From Diploscapter coronatus (taxonomy: Eukaryota; Nematoda; Chromadorea; Rhabditida; Rhabditidae), in the NCBI GenBank assembly GCA_964036155.1, contig OZ038423.1, forward strand, positions 44,345,249 to 44,409,248: a DNA stretch of 64,000 bases, read 5' to 3'. The notes under the pieces were generated by a model that saw only the letters and a list, made by a program, of their open reading frames with translations, made no database searches and had not been told where the DNA came from. The translations under genes and the position numbers were made by a program. The first letter of the stretch is position 1. Each line of letters opens with the position of its first letter. Shown one piece after another: positions 48,196-60,157 of this stretch.

Positions 48196-48726
48196 GAATC
48201 CAAGCGAAAGCGAAAACCATCCTAGTCGGTGCGAAGAAGTTCTCGGGTTGTGTGATGAAATGTGTCGAGAGAGGATCGGCAGGGAAGTGCACGACTAAAC
48301 TAGGGTAAATTTGTTTCCCACGAATTTTTTGATAGGAAATTTTTCAGGTGCGGTCTGGGCCTACCCTCCGACAGACAGGTAGTTCAGACGACGAAGCAAT
48401 GCGCGATTCGATCGGGCTTCAATACTGCAGGCGTTCAGTCGCTATGCCACTGCATCGCTGGGTCGGGAGTACGGTAAGACAACATTGTTGTTTTTTTTTT
48501 TATAAACGATGCAAAATGCTTGACAACAATCCTATTCTTTTTTATTTCTCTAAATTTTTAGTTCTAAAAGATATGCAGCTAATCATGAATTTTCAATTGG
48601 ATTGATAATCAAACTCGTATAATCATCAGATTATCTTCAAACTATTACTCATTAATGGTCAAAATTTTGAAAGCATTCCATTTCAGCGGGCTCGACAGCC
48701 TCTGCGACCGAATCATAATCTCGTGA
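48196..48726 (+). CDS. Small eight-cysteine protein, 5' end not found
   Basis: Three exons, 48196-48304, 48348-48473 and 48687-48726, give a phase-consistent C-terminal region of 90 residues ending CDRIIIS and TGA. It has eight cysteines (GCVMKCVERGSAGKCTTKLG, CGLGLPSD, KQCAIRSGF, LCHCIAGSGV, LCDRI), suggesting four disulfides in a secreted protein. The pattern resembles small nematode-specific secreted proteins I have seen but cannot name with confidence; no enzyme motif is present. The first listed exon begins with two bases of a split codon, so at least one upstream exon, presumably the signal peptide, is missing; 45440-45506 fits in phase but is 2.7 kb away. The 3' end faces spartin, 246 bases between stop codons. 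Confidence 0.75.
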
Positions 48727-48972
48727 AAGTTTATTAATCTCAATAGTCTCAATCTAACCTGTATAAACTCATCGATATTTTGGGATATATTGTGCATGAA
48801 CATAGATTCTTTTGGCAAGTATTTGTAGAATAAAGATGACGACTATCAGACATTCGTAGATTTGTAGATTCACAATTGAAATGACTAACAACTCGCTGAT
48901 AAGAAGTAATCACAGAAGTTAATGAATTAAATATGTCGTATTGTACAGAATATGATAGGAGATTTGGGATGA

Positions 48973-51932
48973 TTACAATTTCTTCTTTTCGTCAAGAGGT
49001 CCAGCTGATGATGTGCTAGCTCCGGGTTCGTATTTTCGATGATGGTCGACATCTTTGACAAACTGAAATGTTTTTTTGCCTTTTTTAAAAGGTATATTTT
49101 GACACGTGTGGCATTCGGATATCGTACAAAGAAATTTCAATAATCAAATGTCAGTTTCTTTGACTCATATGCTATTTAGAAGTGACTATTTGAAAAACGA
49201 ACGTGAAAATCTCATACTAGTATCTTTATCATTCTACCTACAGTATTTCAAGACATAGTAATTCAGCTACCTGTATTCCCGCCTTTCTTGCCATTCGTCC
49301 AGCGATGCTTCTCGGACCTAAGTCCCAAATTTGGAACGCTGCCAAACCACTGTGTCCGGCTGCATGAAGAGCGTGCTCCGTGGTCTGCGAGGCGTCATCG
49401 CCGTATCTTAAATTTAAAATATGTATCTTTATAAGAAATATATTTGGAATTACTTGACTTTTACATGCTTCACGGTCTCGTTAGCGATACTTCTGCCGAG
49501 GGTCTTACTGCCTTCTTCCAAAGCAATCCAGACAGTACTCGCACCGGTGATTCCTCCACCAAGTACGGCTAAATGCGATCATAATATCCAATATAATTTG
49601 CTTCAAAACTATATTTTAAATATTTGAAATACTAGGCGACTTAAAATATGAACATACGATAGATCACAAAATAATGAATATCTGCATTTTCAATGAAGGA
49701 ATGATGTGCTTACTAATAGTCCCAGTAATCAAGCCGCCTCCTTTACCATCCCCGAATCTATCGTTAGCAGTGTTCGCGATCTTCGTCCCGACCGCAACTC
49801 CCATGTCGCCGATTTTGTCGACTAAAATTCTCTATTCAGGTGAGATGAATAAATTACATTCTTACGTAGATATCTAGTGCACTTAGCGACGACCTTGCTG
49901 CCTTTGTGGAGGTAAACGACTCCACTCTTCACTGTAGGACTGACCGTGATGCCCTCGCCTTCTTGTAGGCCTTCGCGATATCTGGCAAATTCAAAATTCA
50001 AGTGTGCTTTAGAATAGCTCATGTAATGGAAATTGAGCTTAAAAATTAGTCCTAAATCAGAAAGGTCTGGTATTGTATAAAAATGTTCAATTTACGATTC
50101 AGACATGTACAAGAATGTTCGGTAAAAGTTTTCAGTAATTAGTGCATGATGCTATTCACGGTAAAGAGCTTACTTTTGTCCTCGATTCTCGACGTAGCTC
50201 GACATTTTAACACTAGTCGTCTGAACTCCGTCAGCGACTTTTTCACCGGCTAAAAGTTAGCTTAGCTTCCAAAACTAACGTCTTTTCTTACTTTTAATCA
50301 GGAACTTCGCAATTTTTCTGCTCAGACGTTCGTTTTCCTCTGGCGTCAACTCTTTCTTGACTTCTTGTTCACGAATTTCGACGTATTCAGATAAAACCTA
50401 ATTTTTTCATTAAATGAAGGAAAATAATATCAACAGCATTACATCTCTGAACTCCTTTTCCAGTTTTGCATCTAAATCTGGTGGCAGAAGTATCGCGACG
50501 AGCATATCTAAGAAAGAGATAGGATAATTTTGTCTATTTAAATAAATTTTACCGGGGTTTTCCGGGACCGGATTATGCACGATATATGCGCCATAGTCGT
50601 TGTGTAACATCGGCATTTTACCCTTCATCAGGGGGTAAACCCAGGGACCCACCTGAATTTTCAAAAATTCGGGGATTTAAGTAAAAAATTCAAAATATTA
50701 ATCTGAGTTTCAAAGATAGTCACATTTATTTCAAATTTACTAGTATTTAGTACGAAGTTGTTTTTGTGGTGTAAAAATATTCAAATAATGTGCAATTTAC
50801 CTGAATAAACGCCAAGGGCTCATTACTATCAGCCTTCGAATGCTCGCCCTCGGAACTGTTGAGCTTGAAAATCTGCAGAGAAGTTGGATAGGTCGGGGCG
50901 GTCGTAGTATCGCCCTAAAGTTTAACTAATCATTCTTTTCTTAATGTTTAATAACATTTTGACTGTTTAGTGGTGAAATTTAAAGTAATTCATCCATACG
51001 TTTCAGCTATTCGGAAAAAAAACTTACATTAATCGTGAAGAGTTGCACTCCATCAGGCAAGAAGTAAATCAGGTCAGCTTCCCGAGTGCCGGCAGAATCC
51101 AGTTTCTCTCGGATATTTTCCGTATCTTTCTCTGATCCAACGACTTTCTGAAGAAAATATTTATGTTTCAAAATATTACATAAATCATTATAATATTTTT
51201 AAAAATATTAACTCCATCATTCTGTCTCCTTTATATAACAAATATATCACTATAATATATACATTCAACAATTGCATGCAAAAATCAAACACTCTCTAGT
51301 CCCCATGCGCTTGAGTAAATAGGTAAACAGAGTTAAGATTCACCTCGTAGTCTGGTGGCGGTCCATTCTTAGAGGCTCCATTTACAACAATAGCTGGTGG
51401 CTGGGTTTGAGCCTTCTTCGGACCCTCTTTCTTCAGAACTTTGACTCTGAAATGGAAATGTTCTAATTTAAGTTATTATTTGCTAATTAGATATACCGAC
51501 TCTCGACGCTTTTCTTGGCCTCCATTAAACTGCTGTAGAGCTCGGATTTCTTCGCATTTTTCGACTTCTCGCCCTCTTTGATCAAATTTAGACCTCGGTC
51601 GTACATACCCCGAGTATTTTCCTGAAAATGTTAATTTAAATATAATAAGTTTCAGAAAATTTACACCTTCATTAATGTATGTTTGGATAGTATGAATGCA
51701 TTCGATGTTGTTTAATAAACTCATTCATATGATGTTTTTAAAAAATGCCCAAAATTAATTAGTTTTAGAAGAATCTTCCTTGAACATCATGCAGAAGTAT
51801 AAATTATTTGAAACTCACATAATCATTAATCTCGTCATAGCACAGTCCTTGTTCGATACAGGCATAGGCTTCAGAGAAATACGAATCCGCTTGAGCTGTA
51901 TCCACAGACGAACGTCCCCAAGAAAAGAACAT
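48973..51932 (-). CDS. Spartin-like protein (MIT + senescence domain)
   Basis: Homologue of spartin/SPG20, a peripheral membrane protein involved in endosome, lipid-droplet and mitochondrial homeostasis in animals. Exons from the 5' end: 51819-51932, 51497-51621, 51344-51446, 51028-51147, 50801-50914, 50553-50652, 50443-50507, 50292-50397, 50174-50249, 49866-49981, 49714-49821, 49454-49568, 49271-49406, 48973-49062; 495 aa. An N-terminal MIT-like helical hairpin (ADSYFSEAYACIEQGLCYDE ... GMYDRGLNLIKEG) is followed by a Pro-rich linker, a beta-rich middle (ADLIYFLPDGVQLFTIN, VGPWVYPLMKGKMPML) and a C-terminal senescence domain from about residue 280 with Gly/Ala-rich helices (GLITGTI, VLGGGITGASTVWIALEEGS, HSGLAAFQIWDLGPRSIAG). 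The tail is Ser-rich and charged. No unusual splice sites. Confidence 0.9.
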
Positions 51933-53632
51933 CCTCTAAATATATTATTCAAAAATACGCAAATATAAAAATTAAAATATAGCTTAAAAGAATTGCAAAC
52001 TATTACATAAATATAAAAATAACATATAAAAGATAATTACAAGAATGATATGATATTAGTTATAATTCTAATAGATACGCAAGTTTATTTAAAAATTAAA
52101 AATTATCTAAAATATAATATAACATTAAAAAAGGAATATTTTTATCATTTAAAGATAAGAAATCGATATTGAACTTAACAGTTGTGGTTCCGTTAAGTCA
52201 GAGTTGGAAAACTCGTGCGTTAAGTTGAAAATGAATCAAAAACCTGTTTTCAGGCCGAAAAAAGCGGAAATCTCAATCTTAAATCGACTGATAATATGAT
52301 ATCATGTATAAAACAAAATGTTATTATATAATAAAATGGCAGGTGACAACTATATAAAAGTCTATTTCATGTGAATGTAAGAATAGAATAGCAGTGCGAT
52401 TTCGTTAAAGACATGTTTGCTTTCGCAACTCCAAAAACGGCCCTTTTTTTCTCTTCCATACTATTTCTCTCCCTTTCTCTAATCTCTTAGCAACCCAATA
52501 CTATTTCTTCATATTCTTTCTTTCTCTCTCTGAAAACAATGCTATTTTCTGGTTATTTCACAAGTTTTTCTGCGTTCTAAATGATGAGTCACTCATGAAT
52601 TAGAGTGAATCTGATTTGAGGAATATCGCCTGGGGTAGAGAATTAAATGACCCGCCCATTCGTGAAAACTCGACTCATTTTTGATGAAATATTTGTGGGA
52701 GTCACTAGGACAACAATGTAACGTAGAAATTGAATATTTGCTTTGCAAAGAATTCACGTTCAAACAATTGAGAGGTCAAGAATTTCATAGGTTTCATGGA
52801 AAATCAAATATTATTTTTGGATCATAATATATAACAGTATCGCTCTATTGTTTCTAAAAGTTAAATATACCACGATAAATTCTAAATGGCAATTATTATC
52901 TTGGATAAGATATAATTCATTTACGATTACGATACTTTAAATGCACCTAAGAGCCAAAGTTTTTTTTTTAAATGAACTCATATATTTCAAAATATATATG
53001 AACAAATATGTAAATATATAAACATTGCTCGAAATATGTACCGTAATTTACCTGATCGGAGTATTCTTCATGACTCAACATGTTGATATTGGGTTGAATT
53101 GAATTGTTTAAATATAAATCCTAAAATTTAAAGAGGATAAGTACAAATTCAAAAGCTCCAACTAAAATGTAAATATTGACTTGTCCTGAGTTCGAAGTAA
53201 AAGTAGGAATGAATGATTAACTCAAAACTAACAAAATAACTTCCTTCATAATGGGTTTATTCGATTAACAATTAACAATGGTTTTTCAATGGTAATAACA
53301 AAATTTCCATCACCAAAATGGCTCAAAAATCAACAAAAATTAGTGACTAACTAAAATAATGGCTCGAAAAAGTGGTTCAACAAAATTGGGAAAGTTCCGA
53401 TCTTCAAGTTCACTGGGTTTCAGCAGGAATATTATAAATGTTGAATGTCGAATGAAAATCTTAACCATGAGTACTTTTCCATCAAAAAATGAATGACCGA
53501 AAAGTACACGTTAGCATAAAATTGGCATCTTGTAGGGTTCGGATTATTTCTAGAAAGAGCGTTTAGAAGAAAAAGAACGAATTTTCCAAGAAATCAATCA
53601 AATTTTCCGTATCCTAAAATTAGCATAAGATT
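51933..53632. other. Spacer between spartin and the ABT1-like gene
   Basis: AT-rich, 1.7 kb. Contains a pyrimidine-rich tract (about 52440-52540, CTCTTTCT words), the complement of the purine tracts found elsewhere in this window. It should include the spartin promoter and the 3' end of the ABT1-like gene. No gene seen. Confidence 0.55.
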
Positions 53633-55559
53633 TTAATCCTCAGCGAAGATCATCTTCATGACGTCGTCATCAACCATTTCATCCTCTTTCTTTCGCTTCA
53701 CCGTCTTCTTCTGTCGAGGCTGGCGCGGAGCAGATTCAGTCCATTCACCGCCCTTCTCGCGGACCTGAAAAATACAAATTTGTAATCTTATTTGCATGGG
53801 ACATGACCTAATACTACCATAGTTTCTAGAATTTTTTATGATACAACAACAAAGTATTGGAATATATTGTTGCGAAATGTTCAACATTATTATGAGTGGA
53901 AATAAAACATTGAATTTGAATGAAGAAGTAAATCTATGAAGATTGGTGAAATACAACACCTATTTTTGAAATTATTTACATTTCGATATTTCGTAATTAC
54001 TCACCTTCTCCTCCAACTTCTTCAAGTATTTGCCCTTTTGGATTTGCTCCTCAAAGTGGGCGGCGACTTTTCTGGCCTGAACGATTTCCACCTGCATCCG
54101 TTTGTCTTCGACCAATTTTTCGTACTCAAGTTGTTCCACCAGATGAACCCATTTGAAGCTAAAAATCTTATTTTTATTTTCACATTTATGTTTTAAAATA
54201 TGTTTCAAAATAATCCAATACAGAATTGTATGAAAATTCATTAATCCTGTAATTTTATGGATCGAAATTAGAAAGAAAAAAACTAATAAAATTATCGTAC
54301 CTCGGCAAATAGCGAATGTTCCAGAGAAGATACGACACGTAGTCTCTGCTCTTGCCTCCTATGGGAGTATTGTCTACCTGAAAGATAAGGAGACGTTTTT
54401 TTAATGAAAACTTGAACTTAATAAAACGAATATCATAAATCTCGAACTGAAAGATATTTCATATATCCCAAACTCCCTTACCTGAGCGGCGATAGCCTTG
54501 GCGAGTTTCTTCTTCTTCACCTCCATCCAGCCCTCCTTGTACCGACTCTCAATCGAGCGAGAAAACTTGTTCCTCTGAAATAGGTTTCAAAAATTTCAGA
54601 TAAAAATCGAACTTTCCGTGTTGAGTGATTTTCAAGTATTAAATATTAAAAAAATATTATGTTGAACATAAAGACTGAAAAATATAATTTAAAAATCCAC
54701 CACTAAATGGATTCTTCCGATTTTTCCCGGGGCTAGCTCCTCGAAATACTTGTGCAATCGGGCGACGTTGAATTTGGGAGGAATCATGGAGAAGTAGATT
54801 ACCTAATTTTCGTTTTAATTTTATTCTAACTTTTTATTTTTGCATTTAAAAATTTTATTTTTAATACCGTACCCCCGACTTCCTCTGCTTCTCTTCAGGA
54901 TTCTCAATTTCGTCGTCATCGAGGCTGGGTAGTTGAGATTCTGAATAAATTGATTTTTTGTCTCAAGAATTTCAAGATAAAAATGTTCTCAAAAAATTCA
55001 ATTCATTCACGATTACTCTGTAATTTATTAAAAAAGCTAGAAAAATGTAGGTTTCACAAAATTCGGTACTAATTTCAATAGACCCACAGAGTATTCCGCC
55101 CATGGAGATAGTAGTATTTAAAAAAAAAAAAACTTACTTTTTGAAGTCTCCGGTTTTGTGTCGACGTCTTTTTCCTCGAGTTCCTGATCGGATTTAGGAT
55201 CATCATCAACCACCTGCTCTTTTTCTTCTTCGATCTCTAATTCGACCTGCTTTTTCTTCTTCTTCAAGACTCGAGAGGGCTCTTCAGGGTTGGTTCTAAA
55301 TTTTCAAGAGTAAAAATGACAATTTTCTGATCTTTATACTATTCACCATTTTTAAAATTTCCCCTGCATTCCCTATAACTGAAGCCAAGTGAATTTTAAA
55401 TATGGTCCTAGCGAATTGGTAAATTATGCAGAAAGTTAAAACACTTGAAAATTTATGGCTATTCAAGATTCCTCGAAGTTGATAAATAGATTTTTAAATA
55501 TTTGAAACCTACTCCAAATTCTTGCGCTTCTTGTTTAATTTCTTCTTTTTGCCCATCAT
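53633..55559 (-). CDS. ABT1/ESF2-like nucleolar RNA-binding protein
   Basis: Homologue of human ABT1 and yeast Esf2, factors of the small-subunit processome needed for 18S rRNA maturation. Exons from the 5' end: 55513-55559, 55138-55295, 54873-54940, 54701-54802, 54482-54574, 54301-54377, 54005-54158, 53633-53764; 276 aa, phases close. N-terminus Lys-rich (MMGKKKKLNKKRKNLE) then acidic, as in nucleolar proteins. The RRM-like domain runs from about residue 91 (VIYFSMIPPKFNVARLHKYF, GKIGRIHL, YKEGWMEVKKKKLAKAIAAQ, NTPIGGKSRDY, LLWNIRYLPSFKW). The C-terminal helical part HLVEQLEYEKLVEDKRMQVE is strongly family-like, followed by GGEWTES and a basic tail ending MKMIFAED. Same strand as the next two genes. 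Confidence 0.92.
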
Positions 55560-56134
55560 TTTGATCTGGAAATCCGAAATTTTCAATTTTTTGAAGATAA
55601 AAAATATAACGAGTGCTAAAATACACAGTATTAATTAAAGAATAGCAAGTATTTAGAAAACTTTATCCTTCATAAAATCTCTACAGAAAATTATTTCGAT
55701 CTGACTGAGAATTCTACATATTCTAGAAAAGTCGCAGCATAGTAAAAGAAAAGTCAGCTAAAGATCTACGAAAAAGTTGTTCAAATCGTTGACTGAAGTC
55801 GAACATTTAGACGTTTTGACACCGGCGTCGGGGGAAACTGAAAATAAAAATATGGCATTTTTCGATGTTCAATAGATAAAGCTTGTCAAAAATGAATAAC
55901 TCTAAATGAAAATTTGGTAGTTATTATCAACAAAACGTAAATTGATGTTAATAAAGTAGCATTATCGTTCGAGATTGACTGAGTTTTCATTGTAAATAAT
56001 TATACGTTCCAAAATATATAAAATTCACTCTATACTTTATAAATAGTGAATTTGTTTATCGTATAACATCAATGGTTTAAAAGAACAAACTATATGCTAT
56101 ATAGATATAATAATTTGCCCCCACCATTCCCAGT
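55560..56134. other. Spacer, ABT1-like to bc1 subunit-like gene
   Basis: 575 bases of AT-rich DNA between two minus-strand genes. No reading frame or motif that I can support; it holds the promoter, or the trans-splice site if the genes are co-transcribed. Confidence 0.5.
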
Positions 56135-56521
56135 TTATTTCGCCTCCTCGATGGGGTATCGCTTGCTCCAGACGGGAATGTACTTGCCGACCCACTTCCA
56201 CTCGAAGAAGAAGATCGCCAACAGGAACACCGAGCCGCCATACGCTCCGTACGACTTGTAGCTGCAACGAATACCATAATCTTTTTGAACTATCGGCTTT
56301 CTTTTATTGTTATCATACAATCACAATAACAATAAATTCTATTATAAATAAGATTTCGTCAAATTTCCTAAACTAATTAATTTTTCTTGGAAACTGACAA
56401 TTTAAATTGTAAAAGACTCGATACCTGAACATGAAATAATGAAATCGATCTTTAAAAAAACTCACTAGGTCGGATTGGTGAATGCCTTCTTGACGTAGCT
56501 GAGCGGTTTCATGTAGATCAT
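56135..56521 (-). CDS. Small mitochondrial inner-membrane protein, probable cytochrome bc1 subunit (UQCR11-like)
   Basis: Two exons, 56466-56521 and 56135-56261, encode 60 aa. The N-terminus is basic (MIYMKPLSYVKKAFTNPT), followed by one hydrophobic segment AYGGSVFLLAIFFFEW and the tail KWVGKYIPVWSKRYPIEEAK. A single helix of this size with the WKxxxxYIPxW pattern recalls the 6.4-kDa subunit of respiratory complex III (UQCR11). Other tiny respiratory subunits share this shape, so the assignment is moderate. The coding sequence is GC-richer than its surroundings, as for the neighbouring DAD1 gene, suggesting high expression. The donor is GTGAGT. Confidence 0.7.
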
Positions 56522-57065
56522 TTTGGTTGAGCTGAAAAATCGATCAATTTGAAAATTGATTTTTCAAAAAAAAAAAATCAAAATATCCTAGAGTTCTCAA
56601 ACTCTTTCCTTCAATAAAAATAGTACTCCCCGTAAAACTTTATCACTTCTTCAAGTAAAAGATAAAACAAATAACAATAAATAAAATAAAACTGGAATTT
56701 TAATAGCAGAGTGTCCCCTAAGAAAAAAGGCGGGATTGAGGAATTCACAACGATATTTGGAACAATGTGTGATTGAGTAAAACAATAAAACATATCGTGG
56801 ATTTCAAAGCAATTTTACATTCATATCCTGGAAGAATAAGTCATCATATCGATAAAATCAATGATAAAATGGCCAATCTTATCATTCGCTTCAGAAGTAA
56901 ACCCAAAGGAAAATTTGAATTTCATCAATTTCCAAAAAAAAATCAATAGAAAGGTTGATATCTTATCACTTTTCAAACTAATTTTATTACTGATAATTGA
57001 GCATTTTATCATTCCTTATCATCTTATTAAAAGCTTATCATTAATGTTTTCTTCGATATGGCCAT
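56522..57065. other. Spacer, bc1 subunit-like gene to DAD1
   Basis: 544 bases between two minus-strand genes, strongly AT-rich with repeated TTATCA/TGATAA words (56860-57045) that create short open frames on both strands. No gene supported. Confidence 0.5.
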
Positions 57066-57780
57066 CTATCCGAGGAAATTGACGACGACCAGATGGAGGA
57101 TCGCGTGAGCGAAGATGAAGTCGGCGAAGGCCCTTTCCGGGGAAATGTGTGAGAACTCCGATTTGTTCTCATCGTTGACCTGGATGCGCAGGCAGGCTGC
57201 AATTAAATTAGGAAATAACTATGATAATTAAGAGATAATTGGGGAATAATTAAGCCTATAATTAGGGTAATTAACTGACATGCCAGGACGAACGAGGAGA
57301 CTGTCGAGATGAAGCCGGACAGGAACGAGTTGAACGGGAACGTGCCCACCAGGCAGCAATAGGCGAACTGCAAATATCTTTGCTTACATTTTCTGTTTCT
57401 TCTCATTATTCTTTCATACTTCATGAATATTCGAATTTTTGGACCTTATCAAAACCTGTTATTCTCTTCGCTGAAAACTTGCTAAATTTATAAAGTAGAA
57501 AAAAACTAAGAAAACTATAAAACAAAGTCATTATTTTCACTTTAGAAACTGAAACATCTAAATTTCTTCAAAAACATACATAAAAATAGAGATAAATTAA
57601 ATTGAACTGAAACAAATAACTAAAAATGCCGACCTGTGCAATGCCGGTGATGAGGATGTAGAACATGTAGGCGTCGATTATCTTCAACTTCGAAGAGGTA
57701 GTCTTTTTGTAGTCGTCGAACAGGTTGAAGAGCACCGCGACGACGTTCTGTTTCGCGGTCACAGGCTGGCGGGACGACAT
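57066..57780 (-). CDS. dad-1: Oligosaccharyltransferase subunit DAD1
   Basis: Membrane subunit of the ER oligosaccharyltransferase that N-glycosylates nascent proteins; loss causes cell death in animals. Exons from the 5' end: 57634-57780, 57280-57367, 57066-57196; 121 aa against about 113 in most animals. Landmarks in order: [92 protein letters not shown] and the invariant end VVNFLG. Three membrane helices are evident. Donors GTCGGC and GTCAGT are both weaker than usual. Coding sequence is GC-rich compared with flanks. The upstream region is shared, head to head, with trehalase. Confidence 0.96.
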
Positions 57781-60157
57781 TTTCTGGAATCTATTCTAAT
57801 TTTTCCAAGTAATAAAAAATAGTAAAGCCACGAAGTTCCGCGAGTCAAGAGCTATATTTTGCTATTTATGAAATTTTGCAAGTTAAGAATTTTCAGGGAC
57901 GAATAAAACATGAGATTCTCAGAGTTCAGAACTACAAGTTGATATAAAGTCTGTCAGAAAAGGTAGAAAATACAAGTTACAAAGAAAATGTTAAAACGTG
58001 TCCAAGACGAAATTTGAAATTTCAAGACTTTTCAGGTGAATTTCGGTTCAGATTTTACCTAAATATTTCACCTAAATTTGAGTAAAATTTCGATAAAAAG
58101 TACAGCTTCAAAACGATAAAACTGAGCTCGAAAATTGATCAATCTTGTAACGTGTATTATTATCAAAGTTCCGCCCATCGTTTTGCAATTTCGCGGCGTG
58201 CTTCTTCGAAAGAGCGAAAGGGGAGAGATAATCGAAAACGAGAGAGTAGGAAAGATAGAAAGTGAATGAATGGCAGTGTCAGGCTAGGCGCGGCAGTCAT
58301 ATGAAAGTGATCGTTCCCCGATTATGCCAGCCAATATTGTTGTCCGCCTATCTTTAATCATGTGATTATGGATTTCGAAAAAAAAAATATAGCCCATCTG
58401 GTTTTCTTGGCATATGCGCCTCATCATGTGACGAGGGTTCGAATCGGAGGGGGTGAATTTAGGCTTCATCCCCACTCTTAGCCTCCTCGTGGTGCGACGA
58501 ACCTCGTGGTTTCTTGAACTCACATTTTCTTTCATGAGTTCCTGAGTCAGCCCACGTTGCCTAACAATTGCTTATCTTTTAAAATCATGCATGCTGAAGA
58601 TTTTGATTTTTTGATTCTTTTAAAATTTAGCTTTTTTTATTTTTGAATTTTGACGATTGCTAGATTTCAATTAAATTTACTCCCTTGGCAATACTTTATT
58701 TCTGGATGAATTGATTCGTTTCTGAAGACTACTTTTCCAAGGTTATACTTTTGATAGATTGGCAATTTGATATTGAATTTTACGATTTTCTTAATCAAAA
58801 AAACATCGTGCATCCGGAGCGTTATCTTGTCTGACCACTTATGCTATAAAATCTTAATGAGTCGTCAATTTTCACCACTTGCATAAAAATTTGAATGGTC
58901 TCGATTTTTTTTATCGAATCTCACCATATGGGCGGTTTAGTGTTTGAGTCCATAAACCACTGCGCACCCGAATGCACCCATTTTTGCGCTTTTATTCTCT
59001 GAAAATATGCTTCTTTCATTTTATCGACTCTCAAAACGTCTGGGAACGTGAGAAACATGAAAAATTACTCGAGCCAGTTTTTTTTCTCCTATTCGTCATC
59101 ACATGACCAGAGGAATTTACTTTTCTCTCATCGGACCAAATGTTCAACTATCGAGGTTATTCTAGACAATTTTTGACTTCTATTTTTTATCATAGGCGAG
59201 AATTTTATCCAAATACACTTTAATTGAATTAATTTTGATAACAAACTTTGTCATCAGTTGCCACTTACTTTGGTCCTTGACATCGACGTCAAAAATTGTT
59301 ACCTCGTGGTCTCAGTTGGTTACTTTCCGTGCTCAATCTTTGAATTTCGAATCAAGGGTTTTGGTCTTACTCAAAACAACCTCCAAGTCTATTTGTGTGA
59401 TGAAAGATCAACTTTAAAAACAGGCTAATATAATTTTGATGAGTTTATTTTTCTATATGTGGTAAGGGATAAGTCTGAAAAACAGACTGAAATAGCGTTT
59501 ATATAAGTCAAGAAAATTCGGTGTTTGCGCCAAACCAAGCCTTTGTTGTGTCCTCTTTTATCGAACGTGCTTGTTCTTTGAATTTCGCAGAATTAAGCCA
59601 GAGGAGGGGCATATATTTTTCACGTGAATTTGAGAATTTCGATTAATTTATCTTCAGAAATGTTTCTTGAAACAAGTTTCAGATTTTTAAATGAATCATA
59701 GATCGGTTCTTAATCCGATAAATATGGCTACAATTTTAAAGCCATAAATTTGCACAAAATTGATTCTATCTTCCATCATTGACCTATGAAATTTCAAGCT
59801 CTATAGAATTTTTTAAAGTTATTTCAGGTTTCTCGAAAGTATCTCATTTTGTTTTCAAACAAAACCGTGAATCTTTACATTTCAGCTATGTCCACGTGAA
59901 AATTCACTCTATGCGCTTATTTTCGTATGTAAACAAATTTAATCTGGTCTATTTCAGGCGTACGCGGTCTTTTATCTCTAGCCGATATTCAATTTCCACA
60001 TATCCCACTGCTTTTTGAACTGCCGCAATCTCGAAAAAAAAATCAATAACTCGATAAATGACCGCTGGTTGAGCGTCCGAATTCTGACGACGTCGCTAGA
60101 TAAACGAGGGCGAGATTCTGAAGGTCTAACGGTGCGACGTCGAATTTCGCTTCAAAG
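57781..60157. other. Divergent upstream region of DAD1 and trehalase
   Basis: 2.4 kb between two start codons facing away from each other; both promoters must lie here. A less AT-rich patch at about 58160-58560 carries an 83-codon minus-strand open frame and a stretch with GGTTCGAATC, but no tRNA fold. I recognise no conserved control element. Confidence 0.5.

Noticed and set aside
53972..54241. 89-codon minus-strand frame as a gene of its own
   Set aside because: It is exon 7 of the ABT1-like gene with intron read-through at both ends.
58431..58450. GGTTCGAATC, resembling a tRNA T-loop
   Set aside because: The flanking bases do not pair into a T-stem and no acceptor or anticodon stem is present.
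58284..58535. 83-codon minus-strand open frame upstream of DAD1
   Set aside because: No family resemblance, no splice context, and the peptide looks like non-coding translation.
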